A DNA stretch of 64,000 nt from JABIAG01 sp964561995 (GCA_964561995.1 CAZLQZ010000005.1:1-64000); one strand, 5' to 3'. Counted from the stretch's first letter, positions 34,906 to 43,331 are shown. Notes: generated from the letters alone by a model not told the origin. Translations and numbers: made by a program.

Positions 34906-35925
34906 TTAAAGACTTTGCAAATTTAACCTCCTTATGTATTCATTTTGAAGCAATGAAACAGTTTTTGACCCTTGAATTAATCCATTTAAAACCATTCCAT
35001 AAGCATCATTGAAAGGAATTTTTACAACATCTATCTTTTCATCATCTTCTAAACGTTGCTGAGTTTTTACATGATTTCCAGATGCATAAAATAAATCTAC
35101 CATTTCAGTATCATGACCACCCGAAGATTCTATTGTTAAAAAATAATGCACTTGAGAAGTATTAATTTGAATACCACATTCTTCTTCTAAACCTTCCACA
35201 ATAACTTGTAATGAACTTTTTCCTTCTTTATCCATTGTTTCCGCAGGCAATTCTAAAATAGTTCTATCTAACGCAACTCGGTATTGTTTAGTAAACCAAA
35301 CATTATCTTCTAAATCAATGTACATTATAGCACAAGCATTTTTACTTACAACAACATCCCAATCCTTCCCATCATAAGGACGTTGAACTACTTTTATATG
35401 TCCATTATATATTGGTTTATCATCATTATTTTCTTCAATAATACTTCTAACTTTTTCTTCACCAATTTTATCAACTAAATTTATTGATGATTCTGGAAGA
35501 TATTGTTTCCAAGGTTTTTTTTCTTTTATTGCATTTCTAACAATACTAGCATGCAAGTTTACATTTTCTTTTAAAGTAACACACTCATAGTCCGGAAAAC
35601 AAACCACAGTATTTGGATTTCCAGATATTAAAATAATATTATCTTTATTAACTGAAGTCATATTTTCAACATGCTGAGCATAATTTTTAGGAGAGTTAAT
35701 ATCTGGAATTCTATATATTTCTGTAGGTGTTGAAATATTTTCAAGTATAGGCAACCACATTTCTCTAACTTCATCATAAAAAAAAGGATTTTTTGGTGTT
35801 CTTCCGTCAAGATTTGATCCAATACCTAAAACGATTTCATCCAAACCTAATTTATCAACTTGTTGCATTAAATCAACGTGTCCGTTATGAACAGGTTGAA
35901 ACCTTCCTATAAGTAATCCTTTCAT
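34906..35925 (-). CDS. nadM: NMN/NaMN adenylyltransferase fused to a degenerate Nudix domain
   Basis: 339 aa. Residues 1-165 are a NadM-type nucleotidyltransferase: GRFQPVHNGH with the HxGH site, and the LHASIVRNAI (ISxTxxR-like) motif. Residues 175-339 form a Nudix domain of the ADP-ribose pyrophosphatase type (LELPAET, GGHDTEMVDLFYASG). The Nudix box is altered: the family's Arg-Glu is Glu244-Gly245 and the leading Gly is Glu, although EExG is kept. The Nudix part may have weak or no hydrolase activity. NMNAT-Nudix fusions are known in bacteria. It overlaps nadE by 4 bp. Confidence 0.88.
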   Translation of the reverse strand: MKGLLIGRFQPVHNGHVDLMQQVDKLGLDEIVLGIGSNLDGRTPKNPFFYDEVREMWLPILENISTPTEIYRIPDINSPKNYAQHVENMTSVNKDNIILISGNPNTVVCFPDYECVTLKENVNLHASIVRNAIKEKKPWKQYLPESSINLVDKIGEEKVRSIIEENNDDKPIYNGHIKVVQRPYDGKDWDVVVSKNACAIMYIDLEDNVWFTKQYRVALDRTILELPAETMDKEGKSSLQVIVEGLEEECGIQINTSQVHYFLTIESSGGHDTEMVDLFYASGNHVKTQQRLEDDEKIDVVKIPFNDAYGMVLNGLIQGSKTVSLLQNEYIRRLNLQSL

Positions 35926-36722
35926 TTGTACTCCAGAGTTACCAATCCTACTGGCGGTAGTTCTCTTTTATTTTGTGTTGATGTGTGTCTACTAAATACG
36001 TCATTAACTATTTTTATGTCAAATCCATGTTTAGCAATTTCTTGTGGAGTAAATCCTAGGTCATAACCATTTTGAATTAATTCAGCAGTTTCATAACTAT
36101 ATCCTAATTCATTTTCATCAGTTTGACCTTCCCACAATCCAGCAGTTGAAACTCTTTTAACTAAATCACCAGGTACTCCAAGAAATTTTGCTAATTCTCG
36201 AACTAATCTTTTTGGCACATTTCCAAGTATATTATTATCAACTGCACCATCACCTCGCTTAGTAAAATAACCTAAAACATAATCTTCATCCAGGTTACCA
36301 GTTCCCATTACTCTTAAATTATGGCCGGCAGCATATCTACTTAAAACTACGGCTCTAGTTTCGGAATAAAGATTACCAATATTTAATTCGTTATTTAACT
36401 CATCCGGCATTGCATTAATATACATACTTGCAATAGGTTCAATAGGAATTACTTTTCTTTCAATTCCCAATAAATCAGCAACTCTTAGACCATCTTCTGC
36501 GTCTTTTGAATCATTAGCTTTGGAAGGCAAAATTAATCCGTGCAGTTTTCTATTTGTTTTTTTAAAAGTATCTTCACATAAATATGCAACAGTTGTTGAA
36601 TCAATTCCTCCACTTAAACCTATCACTCCACCACTTGAACCCATAGTAAAGTTAAGCAATTGGTCTTCAAGTTCATCTATTGCATACTGATTTCCATACT
36701 TAAACTGAGCTTTTTTTATCAT
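35922..36722 (-). CDS. nadE: NAD synthetase, ammonia-dependent
   Basis: A 266-aa NAD+ synthase converting nicotinate adenine dinucleotide to NAD. P-loop SGGIDST (ATP pyrophosphatase) lies near residue 37. GTGNLDEDYVLGYFTKRGDG and PKRLVRELAKFLGVP are the substrate-contacting blocks. There is no N-terminal glutaminase domain, so ammonia is the nitrogen source. It overlaps both neighbours by 4 bp (pncA before it, the NMNAT fusion after it), so the operon order follows the salvage pathway. Confidence 0.95.
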   Translation of the reverse strand: MIKKAQFKYGNQYAIDELEDQLLNFTMGSSGGVIGLSGGIDSTTVAYLCEDTFKKTNRKLHGLILPSKANDSKDAEDGLRVADLLGIERKVIPIEPIASMYINAMPDELNNELNIGNLYSETRAVVLSRYAAGHNLRVMGTGNLDEDYVLGYFTKRGDGAVDNNILGNVPKRLVRELAKFLGVPGDLVKRVSTAGLWEGQTDENELGYSYETAELIQNGYDLGFTPQEIAKHGFDIKIVNDVFSRHTSTQNKRELPPVGLVTLEYK

Positions 36723-37390
36723 ATTAATTCCTCCAATGCTTGTGCTGTATAAACAGGTCTTACACCCGCATTACCCATTTCTACTAAAGCTTTAGCAACT
36801 GCACCTTTTGTTTCTAAAACTACATTTCCATCTGGCAAAATAATCTCATCAACTCCAGCAATTGCATCAATTACCAAATTCACCTTATATCCTAAATCAA
36901 TTGCTCCCTTAACAAGATTTCCATACTTGTCATTACCAGTTAAAATCAATCCTTTTACACAATATTCTGTAGCAACCCCAGTAACATACAATTCTTTCAC
37001 ATTTCTTTCCAACAACAATTTGTTTGCTAATGGATTAGTAAAAAGAACCAAATCTTGTTTTTCAATAACAAAATCCTTATTTTGAACTGCTAATTCATCA
37101 ATTACTTTTGCCCCGTAGGTTTTTTTAACTGCATGAACTGGCCAGTTATTAAACTCAGCATCATCTTTATCATGAGCATCATTAGCATATACTGTTAATC
37201 CTTTATTGAATCTCTTTAAAAGAGCAATATTGTCTATAATTCCAGTTACGTTTGGTACAGCCAATTTTCCATCATACAATTTAGTCAATCTTCTTAATTC
37301 ATTTAAATCTACATTTGGATTTTGTTTTTGATGATATTCATCGTTTACTACAAAATCATTTAACATATCTACAACAACTAAAGCTTTCAT
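36719..37390 (-). CDS. pncA: nicotinamidase
   Basis: A 223-aa cysteine hydrolase turning nicotinamide into nicotinate. The triad is visible: Asp8 (VVDMLNDF), Lys111 (VIEKQD) and Cys144 (TGVATEYCVKG). The DAHD segment with His73 and PVHAV supply metal-binding residues. It is the first gene of the nadE/nadM/nadK/HD operon. A GGGAGGT ribosome-binding site lies 8 bases before the ATG. Directly upstream is the operator-like repeat at 37409-37423, so NrtR probably controls the whole operon. Confidence 0.93.
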   Translation of the reverse strand: MKALVVVDMLNDFVVNDEYHQKQNPNVDLNELRRLTKLYDGKLAVPNVTGIIDNIALLKRFNKGLTVYANDAHDKDDAEFNNWPVHAVKKTYGAKVIDELAVQNKDFVIEKQDLVLFTNPLANKLLLERNVKELYVTGVATEYCVKGLILTGNDKYGNLVKGAIDLGYKVNLVIDAIAGVDEIILPDGNVVLETKGAVAKALVEMGNAGVRPVYTAQALEELI

Positions 37391-37408
37391 TTTTATTTAC
37401 CTCCCAGT

Positions 37409-37423
37409 GTGTATTTACTACAC
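37409..37423. promoter_or_regulatory. NrtR operator candidate upstream of pncA
   Basis: GTGTA-TTTAC-TACAC is a perfect inverted repeat with 5-bp arms and a 5-base spacer, between pncB and pncA and a few bases upstream of the pncA ribosome-binding site. The same pattern occurs before pncB (38579-38593). Binding here would block pncA-nadE-nadM-nadK-HD transcription. Confidence 0.6.
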
Positions 37424-37440
37424 TAATTATTACAAAAAAA

Positions 37441-38559
37441 TTAAACCACTCTTTCTAAACCATAATTAAGTTTAGGAGGACGGCCAATTTTATGCATTAT
37501 ATTTCGTTGATTCACTTCTCCAGCGTAAAAGTCTACTTCATCGAGAGTTTTCCCAATTGCTACAATATCTGCAGTACTTGTTCTTACATTGTCTAAGAAT
37601 CCTGCACCAATTCCATTGTATAACTGCACTCCAAATTGTTGTTCAGCATCATTAAATGCGCGAACTTTTGCAGGATTACTAAATCCACTACTTAGTACAA
37701 TTCCAACATCTTGAGTAAGAGCTTCTCGTAATGCCTTAACACCCATTACATTTACACCCGCACCATCCCAATACTTCTTATTACCTTCAACTCCGCCTTC
37801 AGCAATATTTTCACCACAAGTGTCAACTCTTACAGCATATAATCTATCTCCCAATGCTTGAGCTGTAGCTAAACTGTCAGTAATTTCTTTATTGGCATAG
37901 TCAACTAATGCTATTCTTGGAACTTTTGGATCAATATGCTTATCAAAAGCCTTAGTTGCCTTTACAACTGCATTTTCTTTTCCAAAATAATATGCATAAA
38001 CATTTTCTAATGCGTGAGGAATTGTTCCACCACCTACTTGACCAACAACAGCAGCACCTTCATCAGTTGAACATCCTTTTACTCCTCCTTTAAATGCCGC
38101 CTCACTAATTGCAGCATCCATATTGTAATGCCAATGCCTTGCTCCAAAATACAAAACTGGCCTTTTGCCAGCCAATTCAACAACTTGTTCAACTTGGTTT
38201 TGAATTTTGTTTAAGTCAACATCACGCTCATCATTCTGCCTAGTAATACCTGCAGCAATAACTCCAAGATAAACAGTTTCTAATTCCATGATTTCTTGAA
38301 CTGGTGCAACAATATTCATCAAAGTTTCTTTGGGTTGATACAAACTACCATCTTTTTTTGCATATATTCTCCCACCAACTTCTGCAATATTGGAATTATT
38401 CTTAATTAATTCAACTGCTTCATCTATTCCAGCGACTTTTCCAGGTCCATTTCTAACAAAAACCTGCATATTTACCCAAGGATTTAATCCTTCTTTTTTC
38501 AAAATTTCATTTGCCCTTAGGAAGTATTTATCCGCATATTTTTTCATTTTATTTTTCAT
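37441..38559 (-). CDS. pncB: nicotinate phosphoribosyltransferase
   Basis: A 372-aa enzyme forming nicotinate mononucleotide from nicotinate and PRPP. Type II phosphoribosyltransferase landmarks: YFGARHWHYNMDAAISEAAF, KGCSTDEGAAVVG, GTIPHALENVY, RVDTCGENIAEGG and LSSGFSNPAKVRAFND. The start is set at the ATG at 38559, because GGAGG lies 5 bases before it. An in-frame GTG at 38571 would place that site inside the gene. It is smaller than bacterial PncB, as usual for archaeal forms. It has its own operator-like site upstream. Confidence 0.92.
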   Translation of the reverse strand: MKNKMKKYADKYFLRANEILKKEGLNPWVNMQVFVRNGPGKVAGIDEAVELIKNNSNIAEVGGRIYAKKDGSLYQPKETLMNIVAPVQEIMELETVYLGVIAAGITRQNDERDVDLNKIQNQVEQVVELAGKRPVLYFGARHWHYNMDAAISEAAFKGGVKGCSTDEGAAVVGQVGGGTIPHALENVYAYYFGKENAVVKATKAFDKHIDPKVPRIALVDYANKEITDSLATAQALGDRLYAVRVDTCGENIAEGGVEGNKKYWDGAGVNVMGVKALREALTQDVGIVLSSGFSNPAKVRAFNDAEQQFGVQLYNGIGAGFLDNVRTSTADIVAIGKTLDEVDFYAGEVNQRNIMHKIGRPPKLNYGLERVV

Positions 38560-38578
38560 TTTATCCTCCACTACAATA

Positions 38579-38593
38579 GTGTAAAAAATACAC
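38579..38593. promoter_or_regulatory. NrtR operator candidate upstream of pncB
   Basis: GTGTA-AAAAA-TACAC; the arms extend to 7 bp (TAGTGTA/TACACTA, 38577-38595). It sits 8 bases upstream of the pncB ribosome-binding site and about 30 nt downstream of an AATATAAAG box, which places it at the likely transcription start. Confidence 0.6.
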
Positions 38594-38603
38594 TAATTAA
38601 TTT

Positions 38604-39467
38604 CTAAATTAACACCGCCCCTTTATATTGCCAATCATATCTTAAATGACCATCTGGAAAAAATATAAGTTGTCTTAATCTTTCTGCCTTTGGATCAATT
38701 GTTAAACAATTTGACAAACAAACATTTTGATCATCGTAGTCATAAACTATTGCACCATGAACAAGCTCCATAAGCCTAGTACCATTAAAATCAAGATAAT
38801 CTCGCATTTCTTCAATTTGTTCTTGACCTAGTTTATGCTCTTCAACAAAATTTGCAACTTTTTTACAAGTCGTATCAGCAGGTTTTGTAATATTTCTTAC
38901 TGTTAATTGTTCAACTTCATTTTCTCTTGCAAAATCAATTAAAGCATCCAATTTGTCAGTTGTATCTATATAATCTTTCATCATCATACAACTTAATCTA
39001 ACACTAAACCCAATATCATGTAATTTATCTATCACTCCAGTAAGATTAAGATAATCTCCATTTGGCGTGTAAATTTTCTTATTCTTTTTAGTATCATAAT
39101 GAGCAACCGACAAAGCAATTGTTGTAAGACCTTTATCATACCAATCAAGCATATGTTGATTTAAACCTTGATTTTCTAAAGTCAAACCATTTGTTTGTAA
39201 TTCCATAAAAGGAAATTCATATTTTTCAAGACGAGTTAAATAATCAGTAATTTCATCAGGATACAAAGTTGGTTCACCTTTTCCAGTCAATAATATTGTC
39301 GAAATATCGCTTTGTTTTGCATACTTACAACCAATTTCAAAATTTCTCCAATTAACTTTTTCTTTCTTTAATACCCCATTATCAGGAGTCATTTGTGAAA
39401 TACAATAAGGACATGCAGCATTACATTTTCTATCACCTACGATTACACTGTATGATTGAATTTTCAT
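38604..39467 (-). CDS. radical SAM protein in the NAD locus
   Basis: A 287-aa radical SAM enzyme. C15-x3-C19-x2-C22 (CNAACPYC) binds the [4Fe-4S]-SAM cluster, followed by LLTGKGEPTLYP, the GEP strand. Barrel strands such as FMELQTNGLTL are clear. There is no SPASM-type Cys-rich tail, although two Cys (VCLSNC) lie near the C terminus. The substrate is unknown. It has a GGAGG ribosome-binding site and two operator-like repeats upstream, so it probably belongs to the same regulon as pncB and pncA and may act on a nicotinamide- or nucleotide-related compound (inference). Confidence 0.85.
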   Translation of the reverse strand: MKIQSYSVIVGDRKCNAACPYCISQMTPDNGVLKKEKVNWRNFEIGCKYAKQSDISTILLTGKGEPTLYPDEITDYLTRLEKYEFPFMELQTNGLTLENQGLNQHMLDWYDKGLTTIALSVAHYDTKKNKKIYTPNGDYLNLTGVIDKLHDIGFSVRLSCMMMKDYIDTTDKLDALIDFARENEVEQLTVRNITKPADTTCKKVANFVEEHKLGQEQIEEMRDYLDFNGTRLMELVHGAIVYDYDDQNVCLSNCLTIDPKAERLRQLIFFPDGHLRYDWQYKGAVLI

Positions 39468-39492
39468 TTTTTTAATTCCTCCAGTTTTGTTT

Positions 39493-39507
39493 GCGTACTT
39501 TGTAAAC
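39493..39507. promoter_or_regulatory. weak NrtR-like site near the radical SAM start
   Basis: GCGTA-CTTTG-TAAAC matches GTGTA-N5-TACAC at 8 of 10 arm positions. It lies between a TTTATAAAT box and the GGAGG ribosome-binding site of the radical SAM gene, about where transcription should begin. Confidence 0.35.
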
Positions 39508-39519
39508 TTACTAATTTAT

Positions 39520-39545
39520 AAAAAAAGCCGAATTGAATTCCGGCT
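39520..39545 (-). terminator. hairpin-plus-T7 terminator after nrtR
   Basis: On the minus strand the stem AGCCG/CGGCT (39526-39545; inner AAT/ATT pairs and one bulged base) is followed directly by seven T. It lies 100 bp after the nrtR stop and just upstream of the radical SAM promoter, so it would end nrtR transcripts. Because nrtR and the radical SAM gene are on the same strand, it could also act as an attenuator. Confidence 0.6.
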
Positions 39546-39592
39546 CAATTAATTTTTATGCACAGCAAAACACATCTGATTTGTTTCACTTA

Positions 39593-39607
39593 GGGTAGTT
39601 AGTACAC
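39593..39607. promoter_or_regulatory. NrtR-like site between nrtR and the radical SAM gene
   Basis: GGGTA-GTTAG-TACAC matches the GTGTA-N5-TACAC pattern with one arm mismatch. It lies exactly 100 bp from the weaker site at 39493, on the nrtR side of the hairpin terminator. Confidence 0.4.
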
Positions 39608-39647
39608 TTAAGTATATGAAGGTTATGATTTTTAGGTAAATTATTGC

Positions 39648-40325
39648 CTAAAACTTAGCAAATCTAAAATAATTTTTTTGCTTGAAAGAACATAATTTAG
39701 CAGGACGATGTGCACCTTCCATTTTAGTTTCTTTTAATTCTTTTAATAAATCTAATTCTCTCATCTTCTTTCTAAAATTTCTTTTATCAAGCTCTTCATT
39801 AAGAACAGCCTCATAAGTATGTTGAAGCTCTGAAAAAGTGAATTTTTCAGACATAATTTGAAATGCAAGATTAGACTTTTGAATTTCTGATTTTAAATAA
39901 TTTAAAGCATCACCAATTATTTTTTTATGATCAAAACCCAATTTTGGAAGCTTATAAGCTGAAACCCACTCTGCATCATAAGCATCAGTTTTAGACTTTA
40001 ACTTTATTTTATCAGAATTAATTAATGCAAAAAAAGGAATTGAAATTACCCTTCCCCTTGAATCCCTGCCAATTTGCCCATAAGCATTTAATTGTTTTAA
40101 CAAAACATTTTTAACACCAGTTTCTTCTTCTAATTCTCTTAAAGCTGCTTGTTCAAGTTCTTCATTAGACTTAATAAAACCACCAGGTAAAGCAAACATA
40201 TCTTGAAAAGGAGGATGTTTTCTTTTAATTAAAAGAATTTTTAATTCATCATTAATAACAGTAAATATAACTGGATCAACTGTAATGTAGAATTTATCTA
40301 CCTTAAACTTTTCAAGGATATTCAT
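39648..40325 (-). CDS. nrtR: NrtR-type regulator of NAD metabolism
   Basis: 225 aa. Residues 10-145 are a Nudix domain with a fully canonical box (GGFIKSNEELEQAALRELEE, then ETGV; residues 48-71). Residues 160-225 form the winged helix of the NrtR family: FTFSELQHTYEAVL, LDKRNFRKKM and a late HRPAKLC. NrtR represses NAD biosynthesis genes and is released by ADP-ribose. The adjacent NAD salvage genes and repeated inverted repeats fit this role. The intact box leaves open a hydrolase activity, whereas the fused Nudix of the NMNAT is degenerate. Confidence 0.88.
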   Translation of the reverse strand: MNILEKFKVDKFYITVDPVIFTVINDELKILLIKRKHPPFQDMFALPGGFIKSNEELEQAALRELEEETGVKNVLLKQLNAYGQIGRDSRGRVISIPFFALINSDKIKLKSKTDAYDAEWVSAYKLPKLGFDHKKIIGDALNYLKSEIQKSNLAFQIMSEKFTFSELQHTYEAVLNEELDKRNFRKKMRELDLLKELKETKMEGAHRPAKLCSFKQKNYFRFAKF

Positions 40326-40348
40326 TTATGTATAATTAAGATAAAACT

Positions 40349-40359
40349 TATATATAAAT
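40349..40359. promoter_or_regulatory. bidirectional TATA region between nrtR and dus
   Basis: TATATATAAAT rightwards is centred about 26 nt before the dus ATG (40379). Leftwards, ATTTATATATA lies about 28 nt before the nrtR ATG (40325). One symmetric A/T box probably serves both genes. No GTGTA-N5-TACAC repeat is seen here, so nrtR seems not to be autoregulated by that motif. Confidence 0.5.
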
Positions 40360-40378
40360 GTAACTTTTACAATAACTA

Positions 40379-41317
40379 ATGAATCTAGGAACACTAAAAA
40401 TACACAATAAAAACATATTTGCACCAATGGATATGTATTCAGATAGTGCTTTTAGACAATTATGTTTAGACTATGGAGCATCTTACTGTTTTACGGAATT
40501 AACTTCAACTGCAGGATTTGTTAGAAAAGCTGAAACTTTTAAAAGAAAAGTTGACTTAAAAACAGAAGTAGGATTACAATTCATATCGAACAATAAAAAT
40601 GAATTAAAAGAATCAATAAGAATTGTAAAAGATAATGAATTTTATGACAATTTAGAAAATGTTAAATCTATCGATTTGAATTTAGGATGTCCATCTATAA
40701 AAATGATGGAACAAAATATGGGTTCTGCATTATTAAATCAACCTCACTTAATTAGAGAATTATTTCAAACAATGAAAAAACATTCTCACCTACCAATTTC
40801 TGCAAAAATAAGATTAGCAACTAATTCAAAACATAAAAAACAATCTCAACCATACTTAAGAATTGCAAAAATAGCTAAAGAAGAAGGATTAGATTTTATC
40901 ACAATTCACGGAAGAACTGCCGGACAAATGTATGAAGGAGATGTAGACATAGAAGCAATTAAGGAAGTCAAAGAAAAAGTAGACATTCCATTAATAGGAA
41001 ATGGCAATATTTTTGACAAAAGGTCTGCAAAAGAATTTGATTTTTGCGATGCTATAATGATTGGAAGACAAGCACTTAAAGACCCCTTTATTTTTGGAGA
41101 ATTAAAAGGTAAAGAATATGATTTTGAAAGGGAAAAAATAAAATGCATTAAAAATTATTTGATATATGCAAAAAAATTTGACACAGGTTTTCAGCACATA
41201 AAAATTCATTTACAATCTCTATTAAAAGGATTAGAAGGCAGAAAAGACATCATAAGAGAACTGACTCATACAAAAACAGTAAATGATATAAATGAGTTAT
41301 TGAAAACAGAATTGTGA
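40379..41317 (+). CDS. tRNA-dihydrouridine synthase family protein
   Basis: A 312-aa FMN-dependent TIM-barrel enzyme reducing uridines in tRNA. Landmarks: IFAPMDMYSDSAFR, ELTSTAGFVR, QFISNN, LNLGCPS with catalytic Cys104, ISAKIRL, FITIHGRTAGQMYEGD, GNGNIFD and MIGRQALKDP. The helical C-terminal tRNA-recognition domain is shorter than in bacterial DusB. Which tRNA position is modified cannot be assigned. A leaderless start is suggested by the TATA spacing. The stop overlaps the next gene's GTG. Confidence 0.93.
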   Translation: MNLGTLKIHNKNIFAPMDMYSDSAFRQLCLDYGASYCFTELTSTAGFVRKAETFKRKVDLKTEVGLQFISNNKNELKESIRIVKDNEFYDNLENVKSIDLNLGCPSIKMMEQNMGSALLNQPHLIRELFQTMKKHSHLPISAKIRLATNSKHKKQSQPYLRIAKIAKEEGLDFITIHGRTAGQMYEGDVDIEAIKEVKEKVDIPLIGNGNIFDKRSAKEFDFCDAIMIGRQALKDPFIFGELKGKEYDFEREKIKCIKNYLIYAKKFDTGFQHIKIHLQSLLKGLEGRKDIIRELTHTKTVNDINELLKTEL

Positions 41318-41730
41318 GATTCAAAAAAGTATACGGACAAAGTAAGACCGATGTATGTCCCTTTTGTCAAAGACAAGCAACAACAACTAGTTCTCAAGGT
41401 ATTCCAGTTTGTCAAGAACACAAAGTAGCAATATTAAATGAATTTAAGTGTATTTGTGGAGACTGGTTAGAATTACAAACAGGCAAGTATGGTACTTATT
41501 TTAAATGCCACCAATGTGGAAATATCAATTTTAAAAAAACATTAGAAATTAATGTTGTTAAAAATATTAGCAATCCAGATATGGAAAAAAAAGTTGTTAA
41601 AAAAAACAAACCTTTCAAAGATTATAGCATTAAAAAACAAGAACAAGATAAAATAAAAAAAGACAACCACATTAACTATGAAGATAAAGAAGAAATAGTT
41701 ATGCCCGGTGATCCGAGATATTTTGATTAA
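41314..41730 (+). CDS. zinc-ribbon protein coupled to dus
   Basis: 138 aa. Two metal-binding clusters are visible: C15-x2-C18 with C33-x2-H36, and C46-x-C48 with C65-x2-C68 (CICGDW...GKYGTYFKCHQCGN). The second is like the topoisomerase-type zinc ribbon. The C-terminal third is Lys-rich and probably disordered. A nucleic-acid-binding role is likely, perhaps linked to tRNA because the GTG start overlaps the dus stop (GTGA). The family name is not certain. Confidence 0.65.
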   Translation: MRFKKVYGQSKTDVCPFCQRQATTTSSQGIPVCQEHKVAILNEFKCICGDWLELQTGKYGTYFKCHQCGNINFKKTLEINVVKNISNPDMEKKVVKKNKPFKDYSIKKQEQDKIKKDNHINYEDKEEIVMPGDPRYFD

Positions 41731-41751
41731 AAATCATAACAAATTTAATTT

Positions 41752-42138
41752 CTAAAATTTTAATTCTAACACACCAGCAACTGCATTAGGTTTTTTATCA
41801 GGATTTACAAACTTAAATTCATATTCAAAACTATTATGATTATCCAAAAAGTGTGATGCCTTATATACTGCAATTGCAGGAGCACCATAATAATCTATCA
41901 TTTTATTTATTGAAAAACCATCAACATATTCCTCACTTAAATCTCTAGACAGAAAAGCATAGATTACATTATCTTTCCTGTAAGTGCCTTTTTTTAAAAA
42001 CTCAGGTATTCTTTTTCCATCAATAACAGTAAATAAAAAATTATCAGAAAACCAATTATTTTTACCTAAAACTTTAACAATTCTTTCTAACTCTGTTTCA
42101 GAATAATCACAATCATTTAAGTTTACAGGAACAATCAT
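41752..42138 (-). CDS. uncharacterised 128-aa protein in the glucoamylase operon
   Basis: Not recognised. A small soluble alpha/beta-looking protein (MIVPVNLNDCDYSETELERI; later MIDYYGAPAIAVYKASHFLD and a beta-rich end). It has a single Cys, so no zinc site. It is translationally coupled to the GH15 gene (ATGA overlap at 42135-42138), which suggests a role with that enzyme. Confidence 0.5.
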   Translation of the reverse strand: MIVPVNLNDCDYSETELERIVKVLGKNNWFSDNFLFTVIDGKRIPEFLKKGTYRKDNVIYAFLSRDLSEEYVDGFSINKMIDYYGAPAIAVYKASHFLDNHNSFEYEFKFVNPDKKPNAVAGVLELKF

Positions 42139-43130
42139 TTTACAGCAGCCACCAAATACATTGATTGTGCCCAGCCCAAAGGAGTGTTCTCATTATGTTT
42201 TAATGAATTAGCATAATATAATTCAGGAAGTTCATTTTTATCGTTCATAACTTCAAGAGATTTTTTCATATAATATTCATACTTAATCATATTGCCTAAT
42301 TGTTTATACACAATAGCTAACCAAGGTAATCCCATAGTCCATTGAGCATCTCCACCATTATTATAATAATAATCACCAATATATCTGCAAACACCTTTAT
42401 CTTTAACTAATTTTTCTTCAATATTTTTTAAAATTTGTTTTGCTTGACTATCACTAACTATATTATAAGGATAAATCAACGATAATAATGCTAAATCAAC
42501 ATCTTTAGTTTTAGATTCCTTAGGAAGTAGTTCATTAAGAACATCTTCACCTTTTTTAATTAAATCAGGATGAACTACTACAAGATCACTTATATTTTTC
42601 AAACCAGCAACACAAGCGCCAACGCTAGAAGAATGAACTTCTTCATTTTCTTCCCACATACCATTATCTTTATCTTGCCAGTATTCAATAGAAGACAAAT
42701 AATGAACTAATTTTTGTAAAATTCTTTTATGAACTTCATTCATAATTACTTTTATTCCTTTTTGCTCTAAATTTCCAACCTTAAATAAAAAAGCTCCAAT
42801 TGCATCATTTTGTTTATTGCCCCAATCTTCAGAAAATTCTTCAAAAGTAATTGGATCATACCTTGCATGAATATATTGATGTTTATGTTCTGGTTTTTTT
42901 TGAATAGCATAATCAATTTTATACTCATGTTTTAAAAACACATCAAATAAAGCCCAAACTGCTTTTTTTACTTCATTAATATTATTGGTTACTTCTAAAC
43001 CTAGAATCTCATAAATACAGTCTCTTAACCAGGCCTTATTATAACCTGTTGAGACTTCTTTTTTACTAGCTGCAAATAATCCTGAAGGATACTGCAGTCC
43101 CTTTAATATCGTTATAGATTCCTCTATCAT
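42135..43130 (-). CDS. GH15 glucoamylase-like protein
   Basis: A 331-aa (alpha/alpha)6-barrel protein. FAASKKEVSTGYNKAWLRDC (the WxRD motif of GH15), EYWQDKDNGMWEENEEVHSS with the candidate acid Glu, and the end NTPLGWAQSMYLVA match the GH15/phosphorylase-kinase-alpha group. There is no N-terminal beta domain and no signal peptide, so it is a shorter intracellular form. It probably releases glucose from glycogen, complementing the cluster at 26.7-33.3 kb. It lies 22 bp after the small zinc-ribbon gene. Confidence 0.82.
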   Translation of the reverse strand: MIEESITILKGLQYPSGLFAASKKEVSTGYNKAWLRDCIYEILGLEVTNNINEVKKAVWALFDVFLKHEYKIDYAIQKKPEHKHQYIHARYDPITFEEFSEDWGNKQNDAIGAFLFKVGNLEQKGIKVIMNEVHKRILQKLVHYLSSIEYWQDKDNGMWEENEEVHSSSVGACVAGLKNISDLVVVHPDLIKKGEDVLNELLPKESKTKDVDLALLSLIYPYNIVSDSQAKQILKNIEEKLVKDKGVCRYIGDYYYNNGGDAQWTMGLPWLAIVYKQLGNMIKYEYYMKKSLEVMNDKNELPELYYANSLKHNENTPLGWAQSMYLVAAVK

Positions 43131-43152
43131 TCTTAGTTTCTACCTCTTTTAT

Positions 43153-43263
43153 TTAAGCAAAAATAGCTTCTTTAATTTCTGACTCTTTAGTCCAACATAC
43201 ATCACACATTGGTTGATCTAAATAAATAATATCTGCATCTTTTCCACATTTTGCACATTTCAT
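43153..43263 (-). CDS. 36-aa double-CxxC zinc ribbon
   Basis: A tiny protein, MKCAKCGKDADIIYLDQPMC then DVCWTKESE, with C3/C6 and C20/C23, enough for one zinc ribbon. GGGGTGTG lies just before the ATG. It is the first gene of the leftward operon with the GH15 enzyme and the 128-aa protein, and reads from the symmetric promoter region at 43332-43388. Function unknown; regulators or RNA-binding proteins of this size are common in archaea. Confidence 0.65.
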   Translation of the reverse strand: MKCAKCGKDADIIYLDQPMCDVCWTKESEIKEAIFA

Positions 43264-43331
43264 ATTTTCACACCCCATTTAATTTGTATGAACTTATTGT
43301 TCACCTTGTTTTTGGGAATGTGGTTATCATA

